Of a DNA stretch of 64,000 nt, positions 38,491-49,089 are shown piece after piece. Each line of letters starts with the position of its first letter. The stretch's first letter is position 1. The notes under the pieces were generated by a model. The model worked only from the letters and a program-made list of their open reading frames with translations. It was not told the DNA's origin and searched no databases. A program made the position numbers and the translations under genes. The DNA comes from Acinetobacter sp. ANC 3813 (lineage in GTDB: Bacteria; Pseudomonadota; Gammaproteobacteria; Pseudomonadales; Moraxellaceae): the NCBI RefSeq assembly GCF_002135435.1, contig NZ_NEGK01000001.1:62001-126000 (forward strand). Reading direction: 5' to 3'.

Positions 38491-41181
38491 GTGAGTACTC
38501 GTTTTATGACATCAGCTGAAATTCGCGAAGCTTTTTTAAGCTATTTTGAATCGCAAGGGCATACACGTGTCGCGTCGAGTTCTCTGGTTCCGGCCAACGA
38601 CCCAACATTACTATTTACAAATGCTGGTATGAACCAGTTTAAAGACTGCTTTTTAGGTTTAGAAAAGCGCGATTATGTACGTGCAACATCTTCACAAAAA
38701 TGCGTACGCGCAGGCGGCAAGCACAACGACCTGGATAACGTTGGCTACACAGCACGTCACCACACATTCTTTGAAATGCTAGGCAACTTCTCGTTTGGCG
38801 ATTACTTCAAACGTGATGCAATCAAATTTGCATGGGACTTTTTAACCAACGAAAAATGGTTAGGCCTTCCAAAAGATAAATTATATGCAACGGTTTACCA
38901 CACCGATGACGAAGCATTCGATATTTGGAACAAAGAGATTGGCCTAGACGCCAGCCGTATTATCCGCATTGGCGATAACAAAGGCGGCCAATACGCATCA
39001 GATAACTTCTGGGCAATGGGCGATACAGGTCCTTGCGGCCCATGTTCTGAAATTTTCTTTGACCACGGTGATCACATCTGGGGCGGCCTACCGGGCACAC
39101 CAGAAGAAGACGGCGACCGTTTCATTGAAATCTGGAACAACGTATTCATGCAGTTCAACCGTACTGTTGACGGTGTATTGCACCCTCTTCCAGCGCCTTC
39201 TGTAGATACAGGCATGGGCTTAGAACGTATTTCTGCAGTATTGCAGCACGTCAACTCAAACTACGAAATCGATCTGTTCCAGCATGTATTAAAAGGCGCT
39301 GCAGAAGTTATCGGTTTAGATACAACTGCTCTTGAAGCTGAAGCTGCTGAGAAAGGCACTCCTGTTCAATACCCTGCATCACTTAAAGTGGTTGCTGACC
39401 ATGCACGTTCATGCAGCTTCTTGATTGCTGACGGTGTAAATCCTTCTAACGAAGGTCGCGGCTATGTACTGCGCCGTATTATCCGCCGTGCAGTACGTCA
39501 TGGTAACAAGTTGGGCGCAACAGGTTCATTCTTCTACAAAACACTTCAGCCATTGATTGAAGTGATGGGTGCAGCATATCCAGAACTGGCTGCTAATCAA
39601 GCACGCATTGAAGCGCAGCTTTTGAAGGAAGAAGAGCAATTCGCGAAAACTTTAGAGCAAGGCTTGAAATTGCTTGAAGGCGAACTCGCTCAGCTTAAAG
39701 GCTCAATGATTCCGGGTGAAACCGTATTTAAACTATACGACACTTATGGCTTCCCAACAGATTTAACAGCGGATATCGCACGTGAACGTGATTTAACCAT
39801 TGATGAAGCTGGCTTTGAAGTTGAAATGGCTGCACAGCGTCAACGCGCGCGTGATGCAGGCAAATTTGCAGTTGACTACAACTCGATTGTAAAAGTTGAA
39901 GGCGAAACTCAATTTGACGGCTATGACGCAACTGCAGGCCAAGGCCAAATCATTGCAATCTACAAAGATGGCGAACAAGTTGACGAAGTCGTTGAAGGCG
40001 ACGAAGCGCTAATCGTATTGAACCAAACACCTTTCTATGCAGAAAGCGGCGGTCAAGTGGGTGATACAGGTATCTTCAAAAACGAAACCGGTATTTTCGA
40101 AGTTCAAGACACGAAAAAATCTGGCGGCGCATTTGTACACCAAGGCATCGTGACGATGGGCAACTTAAAAGCTGCCCAAGCTGTAGAAGCCATTGTTAAA
40201 GCAGATTTGCGTGATGCAACTGCGCGCAACCACTCTGCAACTCACCTGCTGCATGCAGCGCTTCGCCAAGTATTGGGTACGCATGTACAGCAAAAAGGTT
40301 CATTGGTTGCAAGTGAATTGCTTCGTTTTGACTTTGCGAATGATCAACCTGTTTCATTTGAACAAATTCAAGAAATCGAACGTATTGTCAATGCTGAAGT
40401 CATTGCCAACACTGCCGTTTCAACTGAACTTTTAGACATCGATGCTGCCAAAGAAAAAGGCGCAATGATGCTGTTTGGTGAGAAATACGGTGATGAAGTA
40501 CGTGTACTTTCAATGGGTTCAATCATTGAGGAGAAAAACTTCTCGATCGAACTTTGCGGCGGTATTCACGTTAAACGTACGGGCGATATCGGCTTGTTCA
40601 AGATCACTTCTGAAGGCGGTGTAGCTGCTGGCGTTCGCCGTATTGAAGCGGTTACTGGCACCAAAGCAGTTGAAGCAGCACAAAAAGCGGATCGTGACAT
40701 TCACGCAATCAATGATTTGCTGAAAGCGCAAAAAGATCAAACTTTAGAAAAAGTGGAATCTTTAGCTTCAACAGCATCTAGCCTGCAAAAGCAAATTGAA
40801 CAATTGAACCAAAAACTAGCGAGCTTCCAAGCAGCTGAGTTATTAAGTCAAGTTCAAGAGATTGCTGGCCGCAAAACATTGATCACCACTGTTCATGGCG
40901 TGGATGCGAAATCACTTCGCAACTTGCACGACGGTGTTAAATCTAAGTTGGACAATGCTGTGATTGTGATTGCCGCTGTAGATGCCGACAAAGTGAGCTT
41001 AATTGCTTCTGTAGCAAAAGAGTTTACTGGCGCGGTAAAAGCTGGCGACATCATCAAGCACTTAGGTCAAGAACTTGGCGGTAAAGGCGGCGGCAAGCCG
41101 GACATGGCTCAAGGCGGCGCACCTTACAGTGACAAACTTGCATCTGTAATGTCCAGCCTGACTGCATGGCTTGAAAAATAA
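38491..41181 (+). CDS. alaS: Alanyl-tRNA synthetase
   Basis: 896 residues from the GTG at 38491, chosen because GGAG lies 10 bases upstream; the ATG at 38506 ([10 protein letters not shown]) is the family-conserved start point and remains possible. Domains in order: class II catalytic core ([45 protein letters not shown]), helical tRNA-recognition region, editing domain with the zinc/His motif [12 protein letters not shown] and [13 protein letters not shown], coiled coil, and C-terminal DHHA1 domain ([14 protein letters not shown]). All hallmarks intact, so charging and Ser/Gly proofreading are expected. Confidence 0.97.
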   Translation: MSTRFMTSAEIREAFLSYFESQGHTRVASSSLVPANDPTLLFTNAGMNQFKDCFLGLEKRDYVRATSSQKCVRAGGKHNDLDNVGYTARHHTFFEMLGNFSFGDYFKRDAIKFAWDFLTNEKWLGLPKDKLYATVYHTDDEAFDIWNKEIGLDASRIIRIGDNKGGQYASDNFWAMGDTGPCGPCSEIFFDHGDHIWGGLPGTPEEDGDRFIEIWNNVFMQFNRTVDGVLHPLPAPSVDTGMGLERISAVLQHVNSNYEIDLFQHVLKGAAEVIGLDTTALEAEAAEKGTPVQYPASLKVVADHARSCSFLIADGVNPSNEGRGYVLRRIIRRAVRHGNKLGATGSFFYKTLQPLIEVMGAAYPELAANQARIEAQLLKEEEQFAKTLEQGLKLLEGELAQLKGSMIPGETVFKLYDTYGFPTDLTADIARERDLTIDEAGFEVEMAAQRQRARDAGKFAVDYNSIVKVEGETQFDGYDATAGQGQIIAIYKDGEQVDEVVEGDEALIVLNQTPFYAESGGQVGDTGIFKNETGIFEVQDTKKSGGAFVHQGIVTMGNLKAAQAVEAIVKADLRDATARNHSATHLLHAALRQVLGTHVQQKGSLVASELLRFDFANDQPVSFEQIQEIERIVNAEVIANTAVSTELLDIDAAKEKGAMMLFGEKYGDEVRVLSMGSIIEEKNFSIELCGGIHVKRTGDIGLFKITSEGGVAAGVRRIEAVTGTKAVEAAQKADRDIHAINDLLKAQKDQTLEKVESLASTASSLQKQIEQLNQKLASFQAAELLSQVQEIAGRKTLITTVHGVDAKSLRNLHDGVKSKLDNAVIVIAAVDADKVSLIASVAKEFTGAVKAGDIIKHLGQELGGKGGGKPDMAQGGAPYSDKLASVMSSLTAWLEK

Positions 41182-41531
41182 GGTCAAAAACCTTACAGCG
41201 GAAACCCATAAAATGATGGATTTCCGCCCTATTCCTCTCTGCTTGAATCACTGCTGTAAGAGCATACAAAATACACAGTCATCTTAAGCAAATATTGAAT
41301 GCGCCAAGGCGCTTAAATACACAGATTTTCCACTCTATAAACAGATGGCAAATCACAAGAAAGGGTCTGGTCCTGATATTTTCAAGATTAGACACAAAGT
41401 ATCCCATTAAATTGCATTAACTGATTGCAATTTAGGAGCTGCGTGGTATTTTGGGGCTGCTCAGCGCAGTTGGCTTCAAATATATGTAAGTGCTTTAAGT
41501 CTTTAGACTTATTTACTTGGTAAGGATAGTT
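41182..41531. other. alaS-lysC intergenic region and lysC leader
   Basis: Holds the alaS hairpin, then inverted repeats AAATTGCA/TGCAATTT (41409-41433) and TAAGTC/GACTTA (41496-41511) in the lysC leader. I do not see the conserved lysine-riboswitch core. Confidence 0.45.
41198..41227 (+). terminator. Hairpin after alaS
   Basis: GCGGAAACCCAT AAAATG ATGGATTTCCGC, 12-base stem with one weak pair, 16 bases after the stop. No strong U-tract, so termination may be partial and lysC could receive readthrough. Confidence 0.55.
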
Positions 41532-42812
41532 ATGGCATTAATCGTTCAAAAATATGGCGGTACCTCAATGGGTACTCCTGAGCGCATTCTCAATGTAGCT
41601 CGTCGTGTAAAGCGTTGGCATGATCACGGTCACAAAGTAGTGATTGTCGTTTCTGCTATGAGTGGCGAAACCAACCGCCTGCTTGCTTTAGCGAAAGCCA
41701 TTACGGACACCCCTGACCCTCGTGAGCTTGACCAAATGGTCTCTACAGGTGAGCAGGTAACGATTTCAATGTTAGCAATGGCGCTCAATTCAATTGGCGT
41801 TGAAGCTAAATCATTAACAGGCCGTCAAGTTGGCATTAAAACTGACAGCGCATTTACCAAAGCACGCATCGAATCTATCGATACAGACGTGATGACAAGT
41901 CATCTGGATGCAGGCCGTGTGATTGTTGTGGCTGGCTTCCAAGGCTTTGACACTGAAGGCAATACTACAACTTTAGGCCGCGGCGGTTCAGACACCTCAG
42001 GTGTTGCGCTAGCTGCTGCTTTAAAAGCGGATGAATGCCAAATTTACACCGATGTAGATGGCGTATACACCACTGATCCGCGCGTTGCTCCAAAAGCAAA
42101 AAAAGTAGACCGCATTTCATTTGAAGAAATGCTGGAAATGGCATCACTTGGTTCTAAAGTTCTGCAAATCCGTTCTGTAGAATTTGCAGGTAAATACCAA
42201 GTGCCTTTACGCGTATTATCAAGCTTTGATAATGACGATGATGGCGCATTCGACGAAAACTTCAAACAAAACGTCGGGACACTAATCACCACTGAAGCGG
42301 AAGACAACATGGAACAACCAATTATCTCAGGTATCGCGTTTAACCGTGACGAAGCAAAATTAACAATTTTAGGTGTTCCTGACGAACCAGGTATTGCGTC
42401 TAAAATCCTATCTCCGATTGGCGCTGCCAACATCGAAGTAGATATGATTATTCAAAACGTTGAAGAAGACGGTACCACTGACTTCACGTTTACGGTAAAC
42501 CGCGGCGAATTAGCAAAAGCAAAAGCCATTCTTGAAGCGACCGCTAAAGCAATTGGTGCGCGCGAAGTTGCAACACGCGATGATATCGTTAAAGTATCAA
42601 TCGTGGGTGTAGGCATGCGCTCTCATGCAGGCGTGGCAAGCAAAATGTTCACTGCTTTGGCTGATGAAGGCATCAACATCCTGATGATTTCTACTTCAGA
42701 AATCAAAATTTCAGTGATTATTGAAGAAAATTACTTAGAGCTTGCAGTGCGTACACTGCATACAGCATTTGGTTTAGACCGCGAACACGGTGAATCAAGC
42801 GCACGTGCGTAA
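41532..42812 (+). CDS. lysC: Aspartate kinase
   Basis: 426 residues from the ATG at 41532 (AAGGAT 5 bases upstream). First step of the aspartate family pathway (lysine, threonine, methionine, diaminopimelate). The kinase domain begins IVQKYGGTSMGTPERI and includes VVSAMSGETN, TLGRGGSDTSGVALAAAL and YTDVDGVYTTDPR. Two ACT domains follow (ITILGVPDEPGIASKIL-like segment near 280 and SIVGVGMRSHAGVASKMF near 350), indicating feedback inhibition, typically lysine plus threonine in this type. Monofunctional, not fused to homoserine dehydrogenase. Confidence 0.96.
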   Translation: MALIVQKYGGTSMGTPERILNVARRVKRWHDHGHKVVIVVSAMSGETNRLLALAKAITDTPDPRELDQMVSTGEQVTISMLAMALNSIGVEAKSLTGRQVGIKTDSAFTKARIESIDTDVMTSHLDAGRVIVVAGFQGFDTEGNTTTLGRGGSDTSGVALAAALKADECQIYTDVDGVYTTDPRVAPKAKKVDRISFEEMLEMASLGSKVLQIRSVEFAGKYQVPLRVLSSFDNDDDGAFDENFKQNVGTLITTEAEDNMEQPIISGIAFNRDEAKLTILGVPDEPGIASKILSPIGAANIEVDMIIQNVEEDGTTDFTFTVNRGELAKAKAILEATAKAIGAREVATRDDIVKVSIVGVGMRSHAGVASKMFTALADEGINILMISTSEIKISVIIEENYLELAVRTLHTAFGLDREHGESSARA

Positions 42813-42867
42813 TAAATGTGTCAAGAATTGTCATTGTTAGACAGTATTTGAAAAACATTACAAATAA

Positions 42868-42906
42868 AGCAGGGCCACTATAGTTTTTTTTATAGTGGCT
42901 CTGCTA
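42868..42906 (+). terminator. Long hairpin between lysC and csrA
   Basis: AGCAGGGCCACTATA, loop GTTTTTTT, TATAGTGGCTCTGCT: a 15-base stem with one G-U pair and a loop made of Ts. No U-run follows, so it could be a terminator, an RNA-processing site or an antisense-strand element. Confidence 0.6.
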
Positions 42907-43066
42907 TATTAACCCTGAGGATTTTTAGAAAATTTATTAGAAATAAATCTGTAACAATGAAGGCTTCTGACGGTTACTTTAAATTCTGGTAAATTTTCTT
43001 TGCTTTCAGGCTGTGTTTTTACATTCTAGATCAATTGCAGGTTTAGCGTTTTGCAAGGAGATAAAC

Positions 43067-43321
43067 ATGCTGATTCTGACTCGACGTGTCGGAGAAACAT
43101 TGATGATTGGGGACCAAGTCAGCGTGACTGTTCTTGGGGTTAAAGGCAATCAAGTGCGTATTGGCGTAAATGCTCCAAAAGAAGTATCCGTTCATCGTGA
43201 AGAAATTTACCAACGTATTCAACATGAACGCGCTATGCACGAACATCTTCAACATCTCGATCAAGATTATCAACCTTCTTTTGAAGATGATAATTTGTCA
43301 CAGAACAACTTCAACCGTTAA
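43067..43321 (+). CDS. csrA: Carbon storage regulator CsrA
   Basis: 84 residues from the ATG at 43067, with an excellent AAGGAG. Homodimeric RNA-binding regulator that binds GGA motifs in mRNA leaders. The core [20 protein letters not shown]...[21 protein letters not shown] is fully conserved, including Leu4 and Arg44 of the RNA-binding face. The C-terminus is extended by about 25 residues relative to E. coli CsrA (61), polar and probably disordered ([17 protein letters not shown]). Sits directly after lysC, as in many gammaproteobacteria. Confidence 0.96.
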   Translation: MLILTRRVGETLMIGDQVSVTVLGVKGNQVRIGVNAPKEVSVHREEIYQRIQHERAMHEHLQHLDQDYQPSFEDDNLSQNNFNR

Positions 43322-43344
43322 TTTTTGATGTTGTCTCGTGATAA

Positions 43345-43372
43345 TAAAGCGGCTTTATAGCCGCTTTAAATT
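43345..43372. terminator. Terminator between csrA and rnhB
   Basis: AAAGCGGC TTTATA GCCGCTTT hairpin between convergent genes. Confidence 0.85.
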
Positions 43373-43382
43373 TATCTGCCGT

Positions 43383-43958
43383 TCAGCTTTCTGCCTGCTC
43401 AATCGCTTTGCGTACAGGACCAAAACTGCGTCGGTGCTCATCGATCACGCCATGCTGAGCAATCGCTTCAAAATGCGCTTTCGTTGGATAGCCTTTATGT
43501 TTTGCAAAACCATATTGCGGATACTTTGCATCCAGCTCAACCATCTCACGATCACGGCTGACTTTTGCCAAAATACTGGCAGCAGAAATTTCCGGATGGA
43601 TCGCATCACCACCTACCACTGCATCACAGCTCATGCTTAAGCCCTGAGGCACTTTATTGCCATCAACCAGCAGATGTTCTGGCTGAACCGTCAGTTTCTC
43701 TACAGCGCGGCGCATGGCCAGCAAAGAAGCCTGCAAAATATTGTATTCATCAATTTCTGCCGCTGAACATTCTGCAATTGCCCAAGCCAGCGCTTTTTCT
43801 TGAATTTCTACAAAAAGTTTCTCACGCTTTTTTTCTGTGAGTTTCTTTGAATCATTCAACCCTACAATTGGGTTATTGGGATCAAGTATGACCGCCGCAG
43901 CAACCACAGAACCTACTAAAGGTCCGCGCCCTGCCTCATCTGCACCCGCAATTTTCAT
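43383..43958 (-). CDS. rnhB: Ribonuclease HII
   Basis: 191 residues. Removes ribonucleotides misincorporated in DNA and RNA-DNA hybrids. Catalytic acidic residues are in [12 protein letters not shown] (Asp and Glu at the N-terminus), [10 protein letters not shown] and [23 protein letters not shown]. Compact family length. Convergent with csrA; in many genomes rnhB follows the lpxA/lpxB cluster, but that is not the case here. Confidence 0.96.
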   Translation of the reverse strand: MKIAGADEAGRGPLVGSVVAAAVILDPNNPIVGLNDSKKLTEKKREKLFVEIQEKALAWAIAECSAAEIDEYNILQASLLAMRRAVEKLTVQPEHLLVDGNKVPQGLSMSCDAVVGGDAIHPEISAASILAKVSRDREMVELDAKYPQYGFAKHKGYPTKAHFEAIAQHGVIDEHRRSFGPVRKAIEQAES

Positions 43959-43975
43959 AGTGTTTCACTCCAATA

Positions 43976-44024
43976 AAAAACGACCCTCTTCACTAAATTT
44001 ATATCAGCGCAGAGGATCGTTTTA
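43976..44024 (-). terminator. Terminator of the four-Cys lipoprotein gene
   Basis: AAAACGACCCTCT and AGAGGATCGTTTT arms around a 21-base loop; U-tract on the minus strand. It overlaps the leader of rnhB. Confidence 0.65.
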
Positions 44025-44032
44025 ATACATGC

Positions 44033-44419
44033 TTAGTTTTTTAGCGTTTCAACTACACATGCATTTAAAGTATTCGTTACAATTTTAGCAGCAAGATTCG
44101 CTTGTGAAGTTTTATCCATTGCAGCAACAACCAAATCAGTTGCAGTCACGCTTGTAGTCGCTTTTTCACCTACACATGAACATACTTCTGTTTGAAGTTC
44201 AGACTTTTGAGTTTCAGTTAAAAGTTTAGAACCTGTTTTCCAATAAGTATTGTTATTCAACTCTGTCACGCAAGTTGCTTGCACGCCTACTTTAACCGCC
44301 ATCATTGCCAGGCTGTTTGATGTGGTTGCAGTTGAAGGCGCTGTACCAGTTGTACCTGTTGCAGCGCACGCAGAAAGAACTAATGTAAGTGGTGCTAAAA
44401 CTGCAGCTAATTTTTTCAC
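44033..44419 (-). CDS. Four-cysteine lipoprotein, paralogue A
   Basis: 128 residues from the GTG at 44419 (AAGGAT at 7 bases); the open frame extends further upstream but without signals. Lipoprotein signal peptide with lipobox LSAC. After a Thr/Ala/Ser-rich linker comes an 80-residue domain with ordered cysteines: TCVTELNNNTYWK...EVCSCVGEKA...LNACVV. The same pattern (C-x2-EL...WK...VC-x-CV...CVV) occurs in the exported protein at 45272-45622, so the two are paralogues lying either side of cytochrome b561. The family is unknown to me; disulfide bonding in the periplasm is likely. Confidence 0.7.
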   Translation of the reverse strand: MKKLAAVLAPLTLVLSACAATGTTGTAPSTATTSNSLAMMAVKVGVQATCVTELNNNTYWKTGSKLLTETQKSELQTEVCSCVGEKATTSVTATDLVVAAMDKTSQANLAAKIVTNTLNACVVETLKN

Positions 44420-44631
44420 AGATAAATCCTTTGTTATGTTAATCGGTGCGCGTATTGTGCCCCAAATGACATCAAAAACGGTAAATCTATTTAAATATAA
44501 TGCTGTAATTGTGTACTTTAGCATCAACATCAGTGTTTCAAATTATCAACACTGCGTATCAAATACTGGCATGTTTCCACATATAGGAATACATTAATAT
44601 CTATGATCATATTAATGTATCACTATTCAAA

Positions 44632-45186
44632 ATGAAAAATAATTCGCAATATTACACACGCACAGCTCAATGGCTGCACTGGCTGATGGCCATTATTTTT
44701 ATTGCCGCATGGCTAATCGGTTTTTATAGCGGCAATTTTTTAAGCTATGACACAGACGGCAGCTTTAAAGGTCAAGTGATTACCCTGCATAAAAATATAG
44801 CCACAATAATTATCTTTTTAGTTGTTATCCGCATTTTCTGGCGCTATACACACCCTGTGCCCGAACTGCCAGCAACCATGACTCCACTGATGAAAAAACT
44901 TGCGCATTTAGGCCATCTGGCACTGTATTTAGTCCTGCTTGCACTGCCAATTACAGGCTGCTTATTCAGCTGGAGTGCTGGCCACCCTGCACCAGTTCTA
45001 TATTTATTTAATCTTCCAACCCTAGTGCAGGAAGACCCTGATATTCTTGCGATTGTAAAACCGCTGCATATTTATATCTCATGGGCCGCCGGCCTATTGC
45101 TGGCTGGTCATATTCTAGCAGCATTAAAACATCATTTTATTGATAAAGACAACGTGCTGAGAAGCATGACACGTCAAGGCAAATAA
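44632..45186 (+). CDS. cybB: Cytochrome b561
   Basis: 184 residues, four membrane helices, bacterial di-heme b561 family. Conserved histidines serve as heme ligands: H16 in TAQWLHWLMA, H in ITLHKNIATI, and H in PLHIYISWAAGLLLAGHILAALKHH. Members transfer electrons from ubiquinol, for example to oxygen or superoxide. It is flanked on both sides by minus-strand genes for related four-cysteine exported proteins, which may be functionally linked. Ends in a bidirectional terminator. Confidence 0.92.
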   Translation: MKNNSQYYTRTAQWLHWLMAIIFIAAWLIGFYSGNFLSYDTDGSFKGQVITLHKNIATIIIFLVVIRIFWRYTHPVPELPATMTPLMKKLAHLGHLALYLVLLALPITGCLFSWSAGHPAPVLYLFNLPTLVQEDPDILAIVKPLHIYISWAAGLLLAGHILAALKHHFIDKDNVLRSMTRQGK

Positions 45187-45251
45187 TCAGGCAATTTGCT
45201 TTGCAGCATGCAGATCGCACTAAAACTAAAATCATTCATAACAAACTGAAT

Positions 45252-45273
45252 AAAAGCGCCTGATGGCGCTTTT
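45252..45273. terminator. Bidirectional terminator
   Basis: AAAAGCGCC TGAT GGCGCTTTT; its right end touches the stop codon of the convergent four-Cys gene. Confidence 0.88.
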
Positions 45274-45622
45274 ACATCTTTTGCTGCACAACACAGCTTT
45301 TTAATGTGTTCATCATGGCTTTTTTAATCAGCAGATTTTTCGCATCACTACTTACAGCGGCATGCGCCAACTCAGTAGCCGGCACATCATTTAAGGCATT
45401 GGTGCTGACGCATCCGCAAACATCTTTAGCAAATTGACTTGTATTGCTGTCTGTCATTAAAAAAGTAGATGCTTTCCACATATTCGAATCTTTTAGCTCC
45501 GAAGCGCATTGCTGTTCTATATAGGGTTTTAGCATTTTTTGCATGGCAGTCTGCCCCGCCGCCGCATGACTCAGCGACATAAGCGCTCCCACAAATACAG
45601 CACTTTGTACAAAAACCTTCAT
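45272..45622 (-). CDS. Four-cysteine exported protein, paralogue B
   Basis: 116 residues with a cleavable signal peptide (MKVFVQSAVFVGALMSLSHAAA) rather than a lipobox. The mature domain repeats the cysteine pattern of the 44033-44419 lipoprotein: QCASELKDSNMWK, DVCGCVSTNA, and LKSCVVQ at the end, with TLKSCVV matching TLNACVV. The two therefore share a fold but one is lipid-anchored and the other soluble. Function unknown. Convergent with cytochrome b561. Confidence 0.75.
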   Translation of the reverse strand: MKVFVQSAVFVGALMSLSHAAAGQTAMQKMLKPYIEQQCASELKDSNMWKASTFLMTDSNTSQFAKDVCGCVSTNALNDVPATELAHAAVSSDAKNLLIKKAMMNTLKSCVVQQKM

Positions 45623-45691
45623 CTATATCACTCATTCATTTTTTATTGCAGATTCACAGTTCTCTAAAGAACAACAATTTCAAGCAGGCAC

Positions 45692-45717
45692 AAAAAAGGC
45701 AGCCGATGCTGCCTTTT
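45692..45717 (-). terminator. Terminator of the adenine deaminase gene
   Basis: AAAAGGCAGC CGAT GCTGCCTTTT hairpin, 15 bases after the stop. Confidence 0.9.
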
Positions 45718-45731
45718 CAAACATCCAGCAA

Positions 45732-46736
<1,005 letters not shown>

Positions 46737-46754
46737 TTATCCTCATAAAAATAA

Positions 46755-46785
46755 AAAAGGGTGCAAACGGAGTTTACACCCTTTC
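46755..46785 (-). terminator. Terminator after the NCS2 permease gene
   Basis: AAAGGGTGCAAAC GGA GTTTACACCCTTT with one weak pair and U-tract on the minus strand, 14 bases after the permease stop and before adenine deaminase, so the two genes may be only partly co-transcribed. Confidence 0.75.
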
Positions 46786-46799
46786 GTGAGTTTGGAGAA

Positions 46800-48122
46800 T
46801 TAACCGCCAAACGCAGCAAATTTTAATGCCCAAAGCACAGCAATAATCCACACCATATACGGTACAGTTTTAGCCTTGCCTGTGAACAGTTTAATTAATG
46901 CATAGCTGATGAAGCCCATTGCGATGCCGTCTGCAATTGAGTAAGTGAACGGCATAAATACAATCGTCAAGAATGCAGGTACTGCTTCTGTAATATCATC
47001 CCATTCAATATGAACGATACCCTGAATCATCAGCACACCAACAAACAGCAATGCAGGCGCTGTTGCAAAACTCGGTACAGATTGTGCAAGCGGCGCCAAG
47101 AACAATGCCAAAACAAACAGCACAGCCACAACCACCGCAGTTAAACCTGTACGTCCGCCAGCAGCCACACCCGCAGATGATTCGATATATGGCGTAGTCG
47201 ATGATGTACCTAACGCAGCCCCAGCAACAATTGCAGATGAATCTGCAAAAAGCGCCTTTTTCAAGCGTGGCAATTTACCGTCTTTCAAAAGGCCCGCGCG
47301 GTGCGACACACCAACCAATGTACCCGTTGAGTCAAATAAATCGACCAAGAAGAATACAAAGATCACGCCAATTAAACTTGCAGTAAATAGGCCTTCAAAG
47401 TCCATTTGCAGGAATGTTGGAGCTATTGAAGGAATCGCGCCAACCACACCTTTAAATTCGTTATAGCCCAGTACAGTAGCAATCGCTGTGATCACCAGAA
47501 TACTGATAATGATTGCGCCGCGCACTTTGAACTGGTGCATGACCACAACCATTAAGAAGCCAAATAAAGCTAAAAGAACCGAAGGCTGCTTAAGATCCCC
47601 CAAGCTCACCAATGTTGCTGGATTGTCTACAATAATGCCTGCATTTTTCAATGCAATCAGAGCGAGGAACAAGCCAATACCGCCGCCAATAGCCAGCTTA
47701 AGCGACATTGGAATTGAGTTCACAATGGCTTCACGGATTTTGAACATGCTGATCGCAATGAACACCAAGCCCGATACAAAAACTGCCGCTAATGCAGTTT
47801 GCCAAGGCACACCCATGCCTAAACACACAGAATATGTGAAGTAAGCGTTCAAGCCCATGCCCGGAGCAAGCGCAATAGGATAGTTTGCGACTAAGCCCAT
47901 GACCAAGCAGCCAATTGCAGCTGCAAGACATGTCGCCACAAAGACAGCCCCATGATCCATGCCTGTTTCAGACAAAATCATTGGATTGACAATAATGATG
48001 TAACACATGGTTAAGAATGTAGTTACACCAGCTAATACTTCTGTTCTAAAGCTGGTTTTGTTTTCACTCAGCTTGAACAGGCGTTCAAGAATATTTTCTG
48101 AAGATGGATTAGGAGTCGTCAT
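46800..48122 (-). CDS. NCS2-family purine base permease (AzgA-like)
   Basis: 440 residues, 12-14 membrane segments. Xanthine/uracil (NCS2) superfamily, AzgA subgroup for adenine, guanine and hypoxanthine. Typical elements: LSETGMDHGAVFVATCLAAAIG, NYPIALAPGMGLNAYFTY, VDLFDSTGTLVGVSHRAG, GALLGTSSTT-like ALGTSSTTPYIESSAGVAAGGRTGL. The start is preceded by AGGGGCTAGG. Upstream of the adenine deaminase gene on the same strand, so adenine is the likely shared substrate. Confidence 0.92.
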   Translation of the reverse strand: MTTPNPSSENILERLFKLSENKTSFRTEVLAGVTTFLTMCYIIIVNPMILSETGMDHGAVFVATCLAAAIGCLVMGLVANYPIALAPGMGLNAYFTYSVCLGMGVPWQTALAAVFVSGLVFIAISMFKIREAIVNSIPMSLKLAIGGGIGLFLALIALKNAGIIVDNPATLVSLGDLKQPSVLLALFGFLMVVVMHQFKVRGAIIISILVITAIATVLGYNEFKGVVGAIPSIAPTFLQMDFEGLFTASLIGVIFVFFLVDLFDSTGTLVGVSHRAGLLKDGKLPRLKKALFADSSAIVAGAALGTSSTTPYIESSAGVAAGGRTGLTAVVVAVLFVLALFLAPLAQSVPSFATAPALLFVGVLMIQGIVHIEWDDITEAVPAFLTIVFMPFTYSIADGIAMGFISYALIKLFTGKAKTVPYMVWIIAVLWALKFAAFGG

Positions 48123-48519
48123 GACCTAGCCCCTATTGAGTAAACTTTATGCCTAAGCACTCCACAAAATGAATCATAAAAACATGATTGATTTTGTCGA
48201 TGTTTTGACAATCTGCATGCCGGCATTTTCATACCGCAGGAAAATATTAAGTATTTTGCCAATCTCAGTGCGTTAAACCGCAAAATCAGCATCAACAAAA
48301 AAGCTGCATAGTATATTTATGCAGCTTCATTTACCTGTATTAAATCAGCACTTTAATATGTTAAAAACTGATCCAATTTCATATGTACCAAATTATAACA
48401 CATTGATTTTTATTGTTTCTAAATTTTATTTAGCGGACAAATTCATTAAATTTAAGATATTGGTTTCTATAAAAGAAATTTATTTTTCTCATAAAAAAAA
48501 TTATCCGCCAGCGATGCAA
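48123..48519. other. AT-rich intergenic region
   Basis: Holds the permease promoter region and the terminator at 48301-48327. A plus-strand open frame at 48319-48546 has no ribosome binding site and low-complexity sequence, so I do not call it. Confidence 0.5.
48301..48327 (-). terminator. Minus-strand hairpin terminator
   Basis: AAGCTGCATA / TATGCAGCTT, 10-base perfect stem with an A-run on the plus strand side. Probably ends transcription of the small gene at 48520-48708. Confidence 0.6.
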
Positions 48520-48708
48520 TCAAGGCAGCTCAGCCGCCTGCGCTGATGCAATCGGCAAATGTTTATCTGCTGCAGACTTTCTTTGAGGCTGAATAGATTC
48601 GTTCAGCAGTTGATTGACTTCAGCCTGCTTCTTCATTTCAGCGTCCTTATAGACCATAAATCCAAGTACACCGACGAGCATAATCAAGACGGGAATAAGG
48701 GTTTTCAT
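48520..48708 (-). CDS. Small single-TM protein, function unknown
   Basis: 62 residues. One membrane segment at the N-terminus (MKTLIPVLIMLVGVLGFMVY) followed by a charged helix and a short polar tail (QRKSAADKHLPIASAQ). Could be a membrane microprotein or an inefficient signal peptide. The ribosome binding site is weak. A terminator about 190 bases downstream supports transcription on this strand. Confidence 0.5.
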   Translation of the reverse strand: MKTLIPVLIMLVGVLGFMVYKDAEMKKQAEVNQLLNESIQPQRKSAADKHLPIASAQAAELP

Positions 48709-48929
48709 AACTGGCTTTTATTATTTAATAAACTTTTTCTTATGATAACAAATTTTCAACGAAAAAAAGTGAAAAATACAATTCCATCTTTCCAATTTTT
48801 CATTTCTATTTTCAATTTATAGCTAAAGTTGCGCTATTTCAAGGATTAGGAAATATTTAAAATACATTTGCTTTCTTTATCGGCAAATAAAAGTGTGAAA
48901 TCCATCAAATAAAAGCGAATTGTAAAAAG

Positions 48930-49064
48930 ATGGCCACACCACTTAATTTGGTTAAAAAAACACCCAAACCCAACAATGACAGACATCGTTTTTTTGCTGA
49001 TATCTTTCAAGCCACAAAACTTAGCCTGTCATACGTTAGAGTTCTTTCAAAAATAAAAAAATGA
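48930..49064 (+). CDS. Doubtful small basic ORF, 44 residues
   Basis: MATPLNLVKKTPKPNNDRHR at its start and SYVRVLSKIKK at its end: basic and non-repetitive, unlike the AT-rich DNA around it, but the ribosome binding site is poor and no family is recognised. Listed only as a possibility. Confidence 0.2.
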   Translation: MATPLNLVKKTPKPNNDRHRFFADIFQATKLSLSYVRVLSKIKK

Positions 49065-49089
49065 TCATTAATCGGTACTTAAATTATCA

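Noticed and set aside
41409..41531. Lysine riboswitch before lysC
   Set aside because: The conserved purine-rich core and five-helix junction sequences are not visible; only generic inverted repeats. Kept as a low-interest finding, not as a feature.
48319..48546. 75-residue plus-strand ORF in an AT-rich gap
   Set aside because: No ribosome binding site, starts within a minus-strand terminator, and overlaps the end of a better minus-strand gene.
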